Shown piece after piece: positions 1 to 7,353 of a stretch of DNA of 64,000 bases (position 1 is its first letter; each line of letters opens with the position of its first letter). The notes under the pieces were generated by a model. That model did no database searches and had not been told where the DNA came from. It was given only the letters and a program-made list of their open reading frames with translations. The translations under genes and the position numbers were made by a program. Source of the DNA: Taibaiella lutea (GTDB lineage: Bacteria > Bacteroidota > Bacteroidia > Chitinophagales > Chitinophagaceae); the NCBI RefSeq assembly GCF_008629695.1, contig NZ_VWSH01000004.1:186001-250000 (forward strand), written 5' to 3'.

Positions 1-269
1 TGCCATGCCTGCATTCCGGCGATGACACCGTAAATAATGCTGTTATTGTTGAAGTTGCGAAGTTCCAAAGCATCAAAATATGTGCCGATTAATGCATCAC
101 CCAATTCGGGTTTGCCACCAATACAACAAGAGAAGCCAAGCGCAGCAAGGTCCGGCTGATATTTTATACCGGAAATGCCTGACTTTACAGCTTGTTCAAA
201 ATCTGAAAGATTATTGGCATTCGGCGCCACAACGCCCATTCCTGTTATGACGACTCTATGTTGTGACAT
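1..269 (-). CDS. Beta-ketoacyl-ACP synthase, N-terminal part (cut by window edge)
   Basis: About 89 N-terminal residues can be read leftwards from an ATG at 269. They open with VVITGMGVVAPN, the usual start of the thiolase-fold ketosynthase I/II (FabB/FabF) family, which condenses acyl groups with malonyl-ACP. The catalytic Cys-His-His lie beyond the edge, so activity cannot be judged. The start overlaps the end of the FabZ-like gene by 14 bp, which indicates translational coupling. The context (dehydratase, enoyl-reductase-like SDR, type III PKS) suggests a dedicated chain-building synthase of a secondary-lipid pathway rather than housekeeping FabF. That role is inference. Confidence 0.8.
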   Translation of the reverse strand, partial: MSQHRVVITGMGVVAPNANNLSDFEQAVKSGISGIKYQPDLAALGFSCCIGGKPELGDALIGTYFDALELRNFNNNSIIYGVIAGMQAW

Positions 270-717
270 TATTTTCTTTTATTTGAATACCTGAAATCAT
301 ACCATCACAAACCGTTTCACCTAAAGCGTTTTTCATCATGACTTTACACTTCAGTTTCCCGAACCTGAAATAAACCTTTTCGCTTTCTACCCATACGGTT
401 TCATCAGGATAAACAGGTTTATAGAATTCTATATTGGTGGATGTAAGCACAAAAGGCAATTGTTGTTTCTGCCATTCATCGCCAATTAAAAATATGCCCA
501 GACAAACCAGTCCTACCTGTGCCAGAATCTCCGTTAATATAACACCCGGAGTTATCGGATTATCAGTAAAATGTCCCTTAAAGAAATTCAAATCAGGATG
601 CAGGTGAAAGCTTCCTGAAATATGATTTTCATCTACTTCCTGTATGTCATCCACAAAGCGGAAAGGCGCCGTGTAGGGCAATCGTTCCAATATGCTATAT
701 GTTGTTGTGTTGTTCAT
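256..717 (-). CDS. FabZ-like 3-hydroxyacyl-ACP dehydratase (hotdog fold)
   Basis: This 153-residue single hotdog domain carries the FabZ active-site pattern: GHF with His49, then NPITPGVILTEILAQ with Glu63. These match the catalytic His and acid of FabZ, which dehydrates 3-hydroxyacyl-ACP to trans-2-enoyl-ACP. The length is normal for FabZ. It is upstream of and overlaps the ketosynthase on the same strand. A 132-bp gap holding a palindrome separates it from the SDR gene. Pairing with a ketosynthase and an enoyl-reductase-like SDR suggests a mini fatty-acid cycle for the type III PKS cluster. The family call is firm; a specialised rather than housekeeping role is inferred. Confidence 0.8.
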   Translation of the reverse strand: MNNTTTYSILERLPYTAPFRFVDDIQEVDENHISGSFHLHPDLNFFKGHFTDNPITPGVILTEILAQVGLVCLGIFLIGDEWQKQQLPFVLTSTNIEFYKPVYPDETVWVESEKVYFRFGKLKCKVMMKNALGETVCDGMISGIQIKENNVTT

Positions 718-772
718 ACACCAATGGTGTTTTAAGGAATTTGATTAATCATAATTATTTTGCACCATTTAG

Positions 773-805
773 AAACCTATAAGGTTTTCAAAACCTTATA
801 GGTTT
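773..805. repeat. Dispersed palindrome, AACCTAT-AGGTT family
   Basis: Perfect 33-bp inverted repeat with arms AAACCTATAAGGTTTT around a single C. Close relatives with TGAGG in place of TAAGG occur at 56934-56964 and 57117-57149. It lies between the SDR and FabZ-like genes. It could form a hairpin in the polycistronic mRNA, but there is no clear U-tract for termination. Confidence 0.75.
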
Positions 806-849
806 ACCCAAGGTCCTGAATATGTCCATCAGTTCACACACTGAATCTA

Positions 850-1638
850 TCAGGTAATGTGTTCCCCGCCATCCACCGGTATAATACTTCCGTTAATCCA
901 TGCTGCTTCCTTCTTACACAGAAGGTAAACAACATTTGCAACATCTTCCGGTGTCGTCATTCTTTTAAACGGATTGCGCTTTATAGTATGGTCTTGCAGT
1001 AAATCGCTGCCCGGTATGCGCTGCATCGATTGTGTAATTGTAACACCCGCCTGGATGCAATTTGATTTGATGCCATAAGGTGCAAATTCCAGTGCCATAT
1101 TCCTGACAATGGCTTCCAGAGAAGCTTTGGCAGCAGATACTGCGCCGTAATGCTTCCATGCTTTCCGGCCTCCTTCGCTTGTAAAGGCAATGACCCTTGT
1201 ATCATCTGTAAGCAGCTTGGCTTCATGCAATTCCTTAACCCAATCCAGTAAACTGTAAGCCATGTATTGCATGGTTAACTGAAAATCATCTTCCGTCAAT
1301 GTATCGTTCTCATTGTCAACCATTGATTTAAGGCTTCCTTTTGCAATACTGTGCAATACGCAACTGAACTTAATATTTTTCTCTCTGGCAAATGTAATAA
1401 GCAAAGCTCTCTTTTCTTTATCTAAAACATCATCATTAAAAGCATAGAAAGGAGCATTCATTTCTTTAATTTCATCAAAGGCCGTTTCTATTACTTTTAT
1501 TTCCGCACGTGTATTTCTATGAAGCACAAATAGCCCCATACCATGCATAGCAAGCTTTTTGGCAGAAGCCAGGCCCAAACCGGAACTGCCGCCAAGTATC
1601 AATGCATATTGTTGAGGTTGTGCAAATTCTTTTACCAT
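850..1638 (-). CDS. FabI/FabL-like short-chain dehydrogenase (putative enoyl-ACP reductase)
   Basis: This is a 262-residue Rossmann-fold protein. It has a glycine-rich nucleotide site, GGSSGLG, near residues 16-22. The active-site spacing is Tyr164-x6-Lys171 (YGAVSAAK), which is the spacing of enoyl-ACP reductases FabI/FabL rather than the Y-x3-K of classical SDRs. VLHSIAKGS near 94-102 also resembles the HSIA segment of FabI. The C-terminal INGSIIPVDGG is typical of the superfamily. The gene overlaps the type III PKS by 7 bp, so the two are co-translated. Likely role: NAD(P)H-dependent reduction of an enoyl or keto intermediate of the cluster. The exact substrate is unknown, and a ketoreductase role is not excluded. 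Confidence 0.75.
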   Translation of the reverse strand: MVKEFAQPQQYALILGGSSGLGLASAKKLAMHGMGLFVLHRNTRAEIKVIETAFDEIKEMNAPFYAFNDDVLDKEKRALLITFAREKNIKFSCVLHSIAKGSLKSMVDNENDTLTEDDFQLTMQYMAYSLLDWVKELHEAKLLTDDTRVIAFTSEGGRKAWKHYGAVSAAKASLEAIVRNMALEFAPYGIKSNCIQAGVTITQSMQRIPGSDLLQDHTIKRNPFKRMTTPEDVANVVYLLCKKEAAWINGSIIPVDGGEHIT

Positions 1639-2684
1639 TGCAATAAAATTCTTTGTGCGGAAAAACCGGGACCAAAGCTAAGCATCAGTCCTGTATCTCC
1701 TTTCTTAATATCACTATCCAGGAAATGCTCCAATACATACAACACTGTTGCGCTCGACATATTGCCGTACTGACGCATCACTTCTTTTGTTACATCAATA
1801 TTCTTGCCCATGTCCGAGAATAATGATTCCACCATTTGTATAATCTTTTTACCGCCGGGATGAAATATCAGATGGTCAATATCGCTTATGGTCTTATTAT
1901 TTTTCTGCAAAAAAGGTAACAATATATCTTCAAAATGCGCTGCAATTTTCTCAGGAACTTCAATATCCAGCACCATTTTCAATCCTGTATCGGTTAAATC
2001 AAAACCCATCATTTGTTCCGCATCATAAAAATGATACATGCCTTCATCTATTATTTCAGGGCCTTCGTCGGCATCATGAGAAGATAAAAGCACGCAGGAA
2101 GCGCCATCTCCGAATATCGCTGCACTTACCACATTTGTCATCGAAAAATCATTCAGCTGAAAGGTACAGGTGGGTGATTCAACAGCCACTACTGCCGCAC
2201 GTTTACCGGGATTGGATTTCAGGAAGTTCTTAGCATATATCAAAGCTGAAATACCTGCAGCGCAACCCATTTCCGTTACCGGAAGCCTGATAATATCCTG
2301 ACGTAAATTCAATTTATTGATAAGATACGCATCCAGCGAAGGTATCATAATGCCGGTACAACTCACGGTTATAATATAGTCCAATGTTTCCGGTGCCCAG
2401 GATGCTTTTTCCAATGCTGAGGTCATACAGGCTGTTCCGAGTTTGATGGATTCACGCATGTATATCCTGTTCCTTTTTTCAAAAGAAGTTTCGCTGAAAA
2501 CATCATCGGGCGGCATCATGGCGTATCTTTTATCTACCGCTGCATTTTCAAATATCTTTTTCACTTTGCGTACAAACCTTTCTTCCTGGCCCACAAGCCA
2601 TTTGTCGAGATATGGGATTATCTCGGGTGTCGTTCTCGTGTATTCCGGTAATGCCTTTGCCGCTGCTTTTATTTTTACTTTCAT
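1632..2684 (-). CDS. Type III polyketide synthase (chalcone/stilbene synthase family)
   Basis: Homodimeric ketosynthases of this family extend an acyl starter with malonyl-CoA and cyclise it to a resorcinol, phloroglucinol or pyrone without an ACP. The triad is visible: Cys141 in TEMGCAAG, His275 in IFHPGG and Asn308 in YGNMSSAT, numbered from the start used here. The C-terminal GPGFSAQ loop fits the family. I chose the ATG at 2684 because it forms a 4-bp ATGA overlap with the stop of the methyltransferase and gives a normal 350 residues. An in-frame start at 2726 would add 14 unlikely residues. Neighbouring methyltransferase and FAD enzymes suggest tailoring of an alkylphenol, similar in logic to the Streptomyces srsABC phenolic-lipid operon (inference). 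Confidence 0.9.
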   Translation of the reverse strand: MKVKIKAAAKALPEYTRTTPEIIPYLDKWLVGQEERFVRKVKKIFENAAVDKRYAMMPPDDVFSETSFEKRNRIYMRESIKLGTACMTSALEKASWAPETLDYIITVSCTGIMIPSLDAYLINKLNLRQDIIRLPVTEMGCAAGISALIYAKNFLKSNPGKRAAVVAVESPTCTFQLNDFSMTNVVSAAIFGDGASCVLLSSHDADEGPEIIDEGMYHFYDAEQMMGFDLTDTGLKMVLDIEVPEKIAAHFEDILLPFLQKNNKTISDIDHLIFHPGGKKIIQMVESLFSDMGKNIDVTKEVMRQYGNMSSATVLYVLEHFLDSDIKKGDTGLMLSFGPGFSAQRILLQW

Positions 2685-3385
2685 AGTTTGTTGATAATCC
2701 ATTGATACCGGAAAGCCCATTTCCATTGAATGGTATAAGATTCCAATTTCAGTTTTTCGGAAAACAGTTTTAATTCCTTTCTTTTAAATCCTCGTTTGAT
2801 GCTTATCTTGCCATCGTTCTTATTCATATTTCCCAATCCTGTAATGGAAGAAAGCCATGTGAAAAGCAGGTAAGAAAGATTGCTTCTTTCCAGGTCGTTT
2901 ATAATAATAGCCAATTTCACATTCGCCTTTGTCTTATTGATTAAGCTTATTATCTCCTCATCCGAAAAATGATGCAATGTCAGGGTGAAAAGTACAATAT
3001 CATAATTATCCATTTCAAAATCAGGATGTAAAATATTGCTGCAGCTGTACGATATTTCAGGATATGCTGCAGAAAGCTCTTTGCCGTATTGTATGGTACA
3101 TTCATTCGCATCAATTCCATGCAACCTGAAATGCAGGTTTTCCTTGCGCCCCATATCCGCAACTGCCCTCAACATATCTCCATTTCCGCAACCAATATCT
3201 GCGATGCTTATTATTCTGCCGGGCGCTTTTTTAGCAATCGATTTTACCGCATCAAGAACAGAATTATTACCACCCAAAACCCGGTTAATCCAGGCTATCT
3301 TGTCCAGCGATGTTTTCAATTCTTCACCATCCATGCTAAAATCATCCATTATCTCCGTTTCCTTACTCCTGTATTTCATATTCAT
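2681..3385 (-). CDS. Class I SAM-dependent methyltransferase of the type III PKS cluster
   Basis: A 234-residue protein with SAM-binding motif I, IADIGCGNGDM, at about 61-71. An acidic HGIDANE strand follows near 100 and VLFTLTLHHFSDEE is the post-motif region, so it is a UbiE-like class I methyltransferase. It begins 23 bp inside the FAD-oxidoreductase gene and ends on the ATGA shared with the PKS, so it sits in a coupled trio. Expected job: O- or C-methylation of the aromatic polyketide. An alternative ATG at 3349, preceded by GGAG, would drop 12 residues. I kept the longer form because the residues before MDD look conserved in this family. Confidence 0.8.
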   Translation of the reverse strand: MNMKYRSKETEIMDDFSMDGEELKTSLDKIAWINRVLGGNNSVLDAVKSIAKKAPGRIISIADIGCGNGDMLRAVADMGRKENLHFRLHGIDANECTIQYGKELSAAYPEISYSCSNILHPDFEMDNYDIVLFTLTLHHFSDEEIISLINKTKANVKLAIIINDLERSNLSYLLFTWLSSITGLGNMNKNDGKISIKRGFKRKELKLFSEKLKLESYTIQWKWAFRYQWIINKL

Positions 3386-4511
3386 AAGCTGAAGCTATGG
3401 TTATTGGTTTCCCGTGTGTCCTTTTGATAACAGTATTCAATAATTTCGGGAACATGGTCAAGGCTAAAGATGCCAGCTTTACACTGGATGGTTTCTGTAG
3501 TAAAGATGCAATCCATTTGCCTGTTTTAATCCTCGTTAAAAAAATATGGTTCCATTCTTTGGTATAACGTTCCTCCATTTCCTTTCTTGATAACTTGTTG
3601 TTGGCAAAAGCAATTACAGCCTCGCTTGCAAGTTTTGCACTATGAATGGCCATTGCCATGCCATTGCCACACAATGGGTGTATCAGTCCCGCAGTATCTC
3701 CCATCATCAGCATATGGTTTTCCACCGCATCTTTTCTTTCAAATGAAATCTGGCTGATAGTTAACGGTTTTTCAAACACAGACACGCAATCGTTAAATAT
3801 CCTTGCCAGCACAGGGTTTTTGCATAAGATTTGTTCCCTGTGTTCTTTGATATCTTTATATTTTTTAAAAGAATCGTATGCCACAAGGTAACAGATATTG
3901 ATAGCTCCATCCTCTGTTTTTGATACGCCGCAATAACCTCCTTCGAAGCAATGCAAGCCTACTATATGTTCTGCATGCGCGCCTTTGTAATGTTCCTTTA
4001 CGGCAAGCCAGGGCGATTTTTTGTGGGTGAAATTTCTTTCCATTTTTATATCCAGTACCGAACGTTTGCCATAGGCTGCCAATACAATATCTGCATAGAA
4101 AACCTCACCCGAAGCCGTAAGAACCTGAAAGGTGTCTTCGCTATATTTCACTTCCATAACCTGCCCTGTAACAATATTGCAGCTATTTTCGATTGCTTTA
4201 TCATACAGAAATTTGTCAAAAGCATACCTGCTCAATCCGAAACCTCCCAAAGGTAATTTTGCAATGAACTTTTTCCCTGACTCAGTACTGAATTCAAGAT
4301 GTGTAATTTCCGCCGGATTTAAAATCGAAGGGTCTGCATCCAGCCATTGAAGATAGGGCAGCACTTCATTTGAAATATATTCACCGCAAACTTTGTGATG
4401 CGGATAAGTATCTTTTTCTATCAGCGTCACATCAAGACCCTGTTTCCGTAAATGTATCGCACTTGTCAGTCCTGCCAATCCGCCACCAATAATAAGTACT
4501 TTTTGTTGCAT
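3363..4511 (-). CDS. FAD-dependent oxidoreductase, geranylgeranyl-reductase-like
   Basis: A 382-residue flavoprotein. The N-terminal dinucleotide-binding motif is IIGGGLAGL (residues 7-15), followed by an acidic IEKD. The KVCGEYIS segment around Cys42 is typical of the geranylgeranyl reductase branch. The second FAD motif GDTAGLIHPLCGNGM lies in the C-terminal half. Members either hydroxylate aromatic rings or reduce isoprenoid or polyketide double bonds. As first gene of the minus-strand operon next to a methyltransferase and type III PKS, it probably oxidises a phenolic product to a quinone or reduces the chain; the sequence does not decide which. It is divergent to the acyl-CoA dehydrogenase across 110 bp that must hold both promoters. 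Confidence 0.8.
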   Translation of the reverse strand: MQQKVLIIGGGLAGLTSAIHLRKQGLDVTLIEKDTYPHHKVCGEYISNEVLPYLQWLDADPSILNPAEITHLEFSTESGKKFIAKLPLGGFGLSRYAFDKFLYDKAIENSCNIVTGQVMEVKYSEDTFQVLTASGEVFYADIVLAAYGKRSVLDIKMERNFTHKKSPWLAVKEHYKGAHAEHIVGLHCFEGGYCGVSKTEDGAINICYLVAYDSFKKYKDIKEHREQILCKNPVLARIFNDCVSVFEKPLTISQISFERKDAVENHMLMMGDTAGLIHPLCGNGMAMAIHSAKLASEAVIAFANNKLSRKEMEERYTKEWNHIFLTRIKTGKWIASLLQKPSSVKLASLALTMFPKLLNTVIKRTHGKPITIASAYEYEIQE

Positions 4512-4621
4512 GCATTTTGCTTGTTACGACTAAATTACAAATACAAATGATAATGGTTGATTGTATCCGTAAAATAATGCAACATTATCTGTATCTGTGT
4601 GTTAGTTAAGAAACAAAAGCT

Positions 4622-5974
4622 ATGTTCGGTAAAATAAAGGACTTTATTCATCTGCTGAAAAATATAGACGTTGAAGCCCTCAATAAGCTGGCTGAAAAAG
4701 TCGATTTACCTGCTGTAATGGAATCTGTATCGAAGTTGAATGATGTGCAGCTTGCGGGGCTTATGAAAATGCTGCAACATGGTAATGGTGCTAAAAGAGT
4801 ATTACCGCCGGTTGATGGTGATTTTTATGACATAAGTCATTCGTTGAACGATGAAGACCGCGCCCTGCAACTGAAAGTACGGGCTTTTATGGAAAATGAG
4901 ATACAGCCTATAGTAAATGAATATTGGCTGAAAGCCGAATTTCCGTTTGAAATTATTCCCAAATTAGCCGCTTTGAATATATGCGGGCTCACCTATGAAG
5001 GTTATGGCTGTCCCAATCGTTCTTTTCTTATGGAAGGCATTGTGGCAATGGAAATGGCGAGGATAGATACTTCTATTTCTACTTTTTTTGGTGTACAAAG
5101 TGGTCTGGCAATGGGCTCCATTTATTTGTGCGGTTCTGAAACACAAAAGCAAGAGTGGTTGCCGGGCATGCAACAGTTAACAATTATGGGAGCTTTTGGT
5201 CTTACGGAACCGGAAGTGGGGTCGGGTGCTGCAGGAGGGTTGACAACTACTGCAAAAAGAGAAGGTGATACATGGATATTGAATGGCCAGAAGAAATGGA
5301 TTGGCAATGCGACTTTTGCAGATGTAATAATAATATGGGCAAGGGATTTGGATGATAATGAAGTGAAAGGTTTTCTTTTAAGGAAAGGTACACCCGGATT
5401 CACTGTGGAGAAAATGCATGATAAAATGGCTTTACGGATTGTACAGAATGGCCTTATCACGTTGACAGACTGCAAGATTGCCGAATCAGACAGGTTGCAA
5501 CATGCGGATTCATTTAAAGACACAGCGAAAGTATTAAAAATGACACGTGCAGGCGTGGCCTGGCAAGCCGTTGGCTGCGCAAGAGGCGCTTATGAACATG
5601 CTTTGAAATATACAAGAGAAAGGGAACAATTCGGCAAGCCGATTGCTTCTTTTCAGTTGATACAAAACCATCTGGTTGAAATGCTCTCCAATCTTACCGC
5701 TATGCAAACGATGTGTTTCCGTTTATCGGAATTGCAGGATAATGATTTGCTGAAAGATGAACATGCTTCACTTGCCAAAGTCTTTTGTTCCCTGCGTACC
5801 AGAGATGTGGTAAGTAAAGCAAGGGAAGTGATGGGCGGAAACGGCATTTTGCTGGAATACAATGTGGCGAGATTTGTTGCGGATGCAGAGGCTATTTATT
5901 CATATGAGGGCACCAAGGAAATCAATTCATTGATTGTGGGAAGGGCTATTACCGGTTTTAGCGCGTTTGTGTAA
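4622..5974 (+). CDS. Acyl-CoA dehydrogenase (glutaryl-CoA dehydrogenase-like) with N-terminal extension
   Basis: This 450-residue flavoenzyme oxidises acyl-CoA to enoyl-CoA and passes electrons to ETF. The ACAD domain starts near residue 70 (LNDEDRALQLKVRAFMENE). Visible motifs are the FAD/substrate segment AFGLTEPEVGSGA, the arginine segment REREQFGKPIASFQ, and the C-terminal YEGTKEINSLIVGRAITG. Glu429 sits where glutaryl-CoA and isovaleryl-type enzymes place their catalytic base. About 60 extra residues precede the domain and are predicted helical. The gene is divergent from the PKS operon and could supply or turn over its acyl precursors, but it may simply be catabolic. Substrate specificity cannot be read with confidence. 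Confidence 0.85.
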   Translation: MFGKIKDFIHLLKNIDVEALNKLAEKVDLPAVMESVSKLNDVQLAGLMKMLQHGNGAKRVLPPVDGDFYDISHSLNDEDRALQLKVRAFMENEIQPIVNEYWLKAEFPFEIIPKLAALNICGLTYEGYGCPNRSFLMEGIVAMEMARIDTSISTFFGVQSGLAMGSIYLCGSETQKQEWLPGMQQLTIMGAFGLTEPEVGSGAAGGLTTTAKREGDTWILNGQKKWIGNATFADVIIIWARDLDDNEVKGFLLRKGTPGFTVEKMHDKMALRIVQNGLITLTDCKIAESDRLQHADSFKDTAKVLKMTRAGVAWQAVGCARGAYEHALKYTREREQFGKPIASFQLIQNHLVEMLSNLTAMQTMCFRLSELQDNDLLKDEHASLAKVFCSLRTRDVVSKAREVMGGNGILLEYNVARFVADAEAIYSYEGTKEINSLIVGRAITGFSAFV

Positions 5975-6002
5975 ATAAGCGATAGGTTTTACCGATCTTT
6001 AT

Positions 6003-6058
6003 TTTTTAGTGACGATGGGTTTTACCCATCGCTGATTTGTGTCGCCCTTTCAGGGCTT
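6003..6058. repeat. Dispersed double-hairpin element, copy 1
   Basis: Two adjacent hairpins: GATGGGTTTTACCCATC at 6014-6030 and GCCCTTTCAGGGC at 6044-6056. Almost the same ~56-bp block occurs at 62444-62500, also a few tens of bp after the stop of a plus-strand gene. A degenerate version of the first hairpin (GATAGGTTTTACCGATC) precedes it at about 5980-5996. It resembles REP/REPIN-type intergenic elements. Confidence 0.75.
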
Positions 6059-6092
6059 TTATTTGCATATTTACTAATATTTAATAAGGTAT

Positions 6093-6440
6093 CTTCCCGC
6101 AAGCTGCGGCTTCCTATCAGGAAACCCTGATAACCTCTTGTAACCTCCGGCATCTCATCGGGAAAGGCCGATAACATCCCGCAACCTCGCGCATCCAACC
6201 GGGAAACCCCGACACCTTCCCGCAGACTGCAGCACTTCATCGGGTAATCCCGAAACCTTCACGCAAGCTACGGCATCATGTCGGGAAGGCACGACACCTT
6301 CCCGCAGACTGCGGCAACATATCGAGAAAGGCCGATAACGTCCCGCAACCTCGCGCATCCAATCGGGAAACCCCGATAACGTCCCGCAACCTCACGCATC
6401 CAATCGGGAAACCCCGATGGCGTCCCGCAGGCTGCGGGAT
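6093..6440. repeat. 41-bp tandem repeat array (about 8.5 units)
   Basis: A noncoding minisatellite fills most of the 502-bp space between the acyl-CoA dehydrogenase and mscS. The G of the CCCGC box, or its degenerate equivalent, falls at 6099, 6140, 6181, 6222, 6263, 6304, 6345, 6386 and 6427, an exact 41-bp period throughout. Each unit pairs a CCCGCAAnCTGCGG-like hairpin half with ATCGGGAAACCCCGAT. Units differ by substitutions, while the last two full units are almost identical. The local GC content is clearly higher than the surroundings. Short open frames of 60-70 codons across it are by-products of the repeat. Confidence 0.9.
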
Positions 6441-6476
6441 ATTGACAATCAATGATTTAGTTGTTTTTGTGTTTTT

Positions 6477-7253
6477 TTACTTCACAGGCTCCTTATGCAA
6501 GTATTTCATCAGGTTCTGCTGAAACTCCATTTTGGTATCCATAAATCCATGTGCATTTACCCAGACATTCAGCATGACTTTATAACCACCATCAGATTCT
6601 ATAGATGAAATACCGATTCTTCGTGGAGGGTCATTCAACAAATTGGGCGTTTCTGCAATCGCTTTATCAATTTTTTCCTTTACGTCTTCAAATTTATCTG
6701 AATTGCTGAATTTCAATTCAATATCCATTCTTCTTTTACCCGTTTTACTGATGTTGACAATAACTTCATTGGATAATTTGCTATTTGGAATAATGACGGT
6801 CTGATTGTCAAAGGTGGTAACAATCGTATAGAAAATCTGAATGGAAGTAACAGACCCTTCCTGGCTTTGTGCAATTATATTATCGCCCACTTCAAATGGA
6901 CGTAATATCAGTATAAGGATGCCGCTGGCAAAATTTTGCAAAGTACCCGATAACGCCAGTCCGGCAGCAACACCAAAGGCAGCTATCAATGCAGCGAAAA
7001 TGGTGAGCTGAATACCCATAATCTGCATTACACCAATAATCAGCAATATGCGTAATGTGGTAATGGCAATGCTAATCAGGAATGGCTTTAAAGTAGGATT
7101 GATATTCCTTTTATGAAGCAGGGATGTCAATGATTTTGACAGGAGTTTTATTAGCCACCAACCCAAAAACAATACGAGTATGCCTACAAGAATGGCCGGT
7201 CCTCTTACAACCACTAATTGTGTTAATGCATTATAGACTTTTTCTGCTTTCAT
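6477..7253 (-). CDS. Small-conductance mechanosensitive channel (MscS family)
   Basis: A 258-residue inner-membrane channel protein that opens on hypo-osmotic shock. Three hydrophobic helices lie at about 18-40, 57-80 and 83-107. The third carries the Ala/Gly-rich pore pattern AAFGVAAGLALSGTLQNFASG. The MscS beta-domain start, LRPFEVGDNI, follows, with IIPNSKLSNEVIVN and a C-terminal alpha/beta domain. Length and order match minimal MscS (E. coli 286 residues). It is a single gene on the minus strand; the upstream neighbour ends in a strong hairpin at 7298-7334, so it has its own promoter. The family call is firm. Confidence 0.9.
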   Translation of the reverse strand: MKAEKVYNALTQLVVVRGPAILVGILVLFLGWWLIKLLSKSLTSLLHKRNINPTLKPFLISIAITTLRILLIIGVMQIMGIQLTIFAALIAAFGVAAGLALSGTLQNFASGILILILRPFEVGDNIIAQSQEGSVTSIQIFYTIVTTFDNQTVIIPNSKLSNEVIVNISKTGKRRMDIELKFSNSDKFEDVKEKIDKAIAETPNLLNDPPRRIGISSIESDGGYKVMLNVWVNAHGFMDTKMEFQQNLMKYLHKEPVK

Positions 7254-7297
7254 AAACAGATAAACAACAATGGAAATGATATTGTTTAACTTTCTGC

Positions 7298-7334
7298 AAA
7301 AAGATTCAGGCTTTTAAAAGCCTGAATCTTTTTT
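7298..7334 (-). terminator. Intrinsic terminator after the serine hydrolase gene
   Basis: Hairpin with arms AAAAAGATTCAGGC and its complement, TTTTAAAA loop and T-tract, starting 20 bp after the stop of the minus-strand hydrolase. It is symmetric, so it could work in both directions. Confidence 0.8.
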
Positions 7335-7353
7335 ACATTAACCGATACAGCAA

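Noticed and set aside
6022-6358. Two short minus-strand open frames (67 and 72 codons)
   Set aside because: They run through the tandem repeat and have no conserved-looking protein sequence; the frame openness is a by-product of the repeat.
6093-6440. CRISPR array at the 41-bp repeat
   Set aside because: The repeats are contiguous and degenerate with no unique spacers, and no cas genes are in the window.
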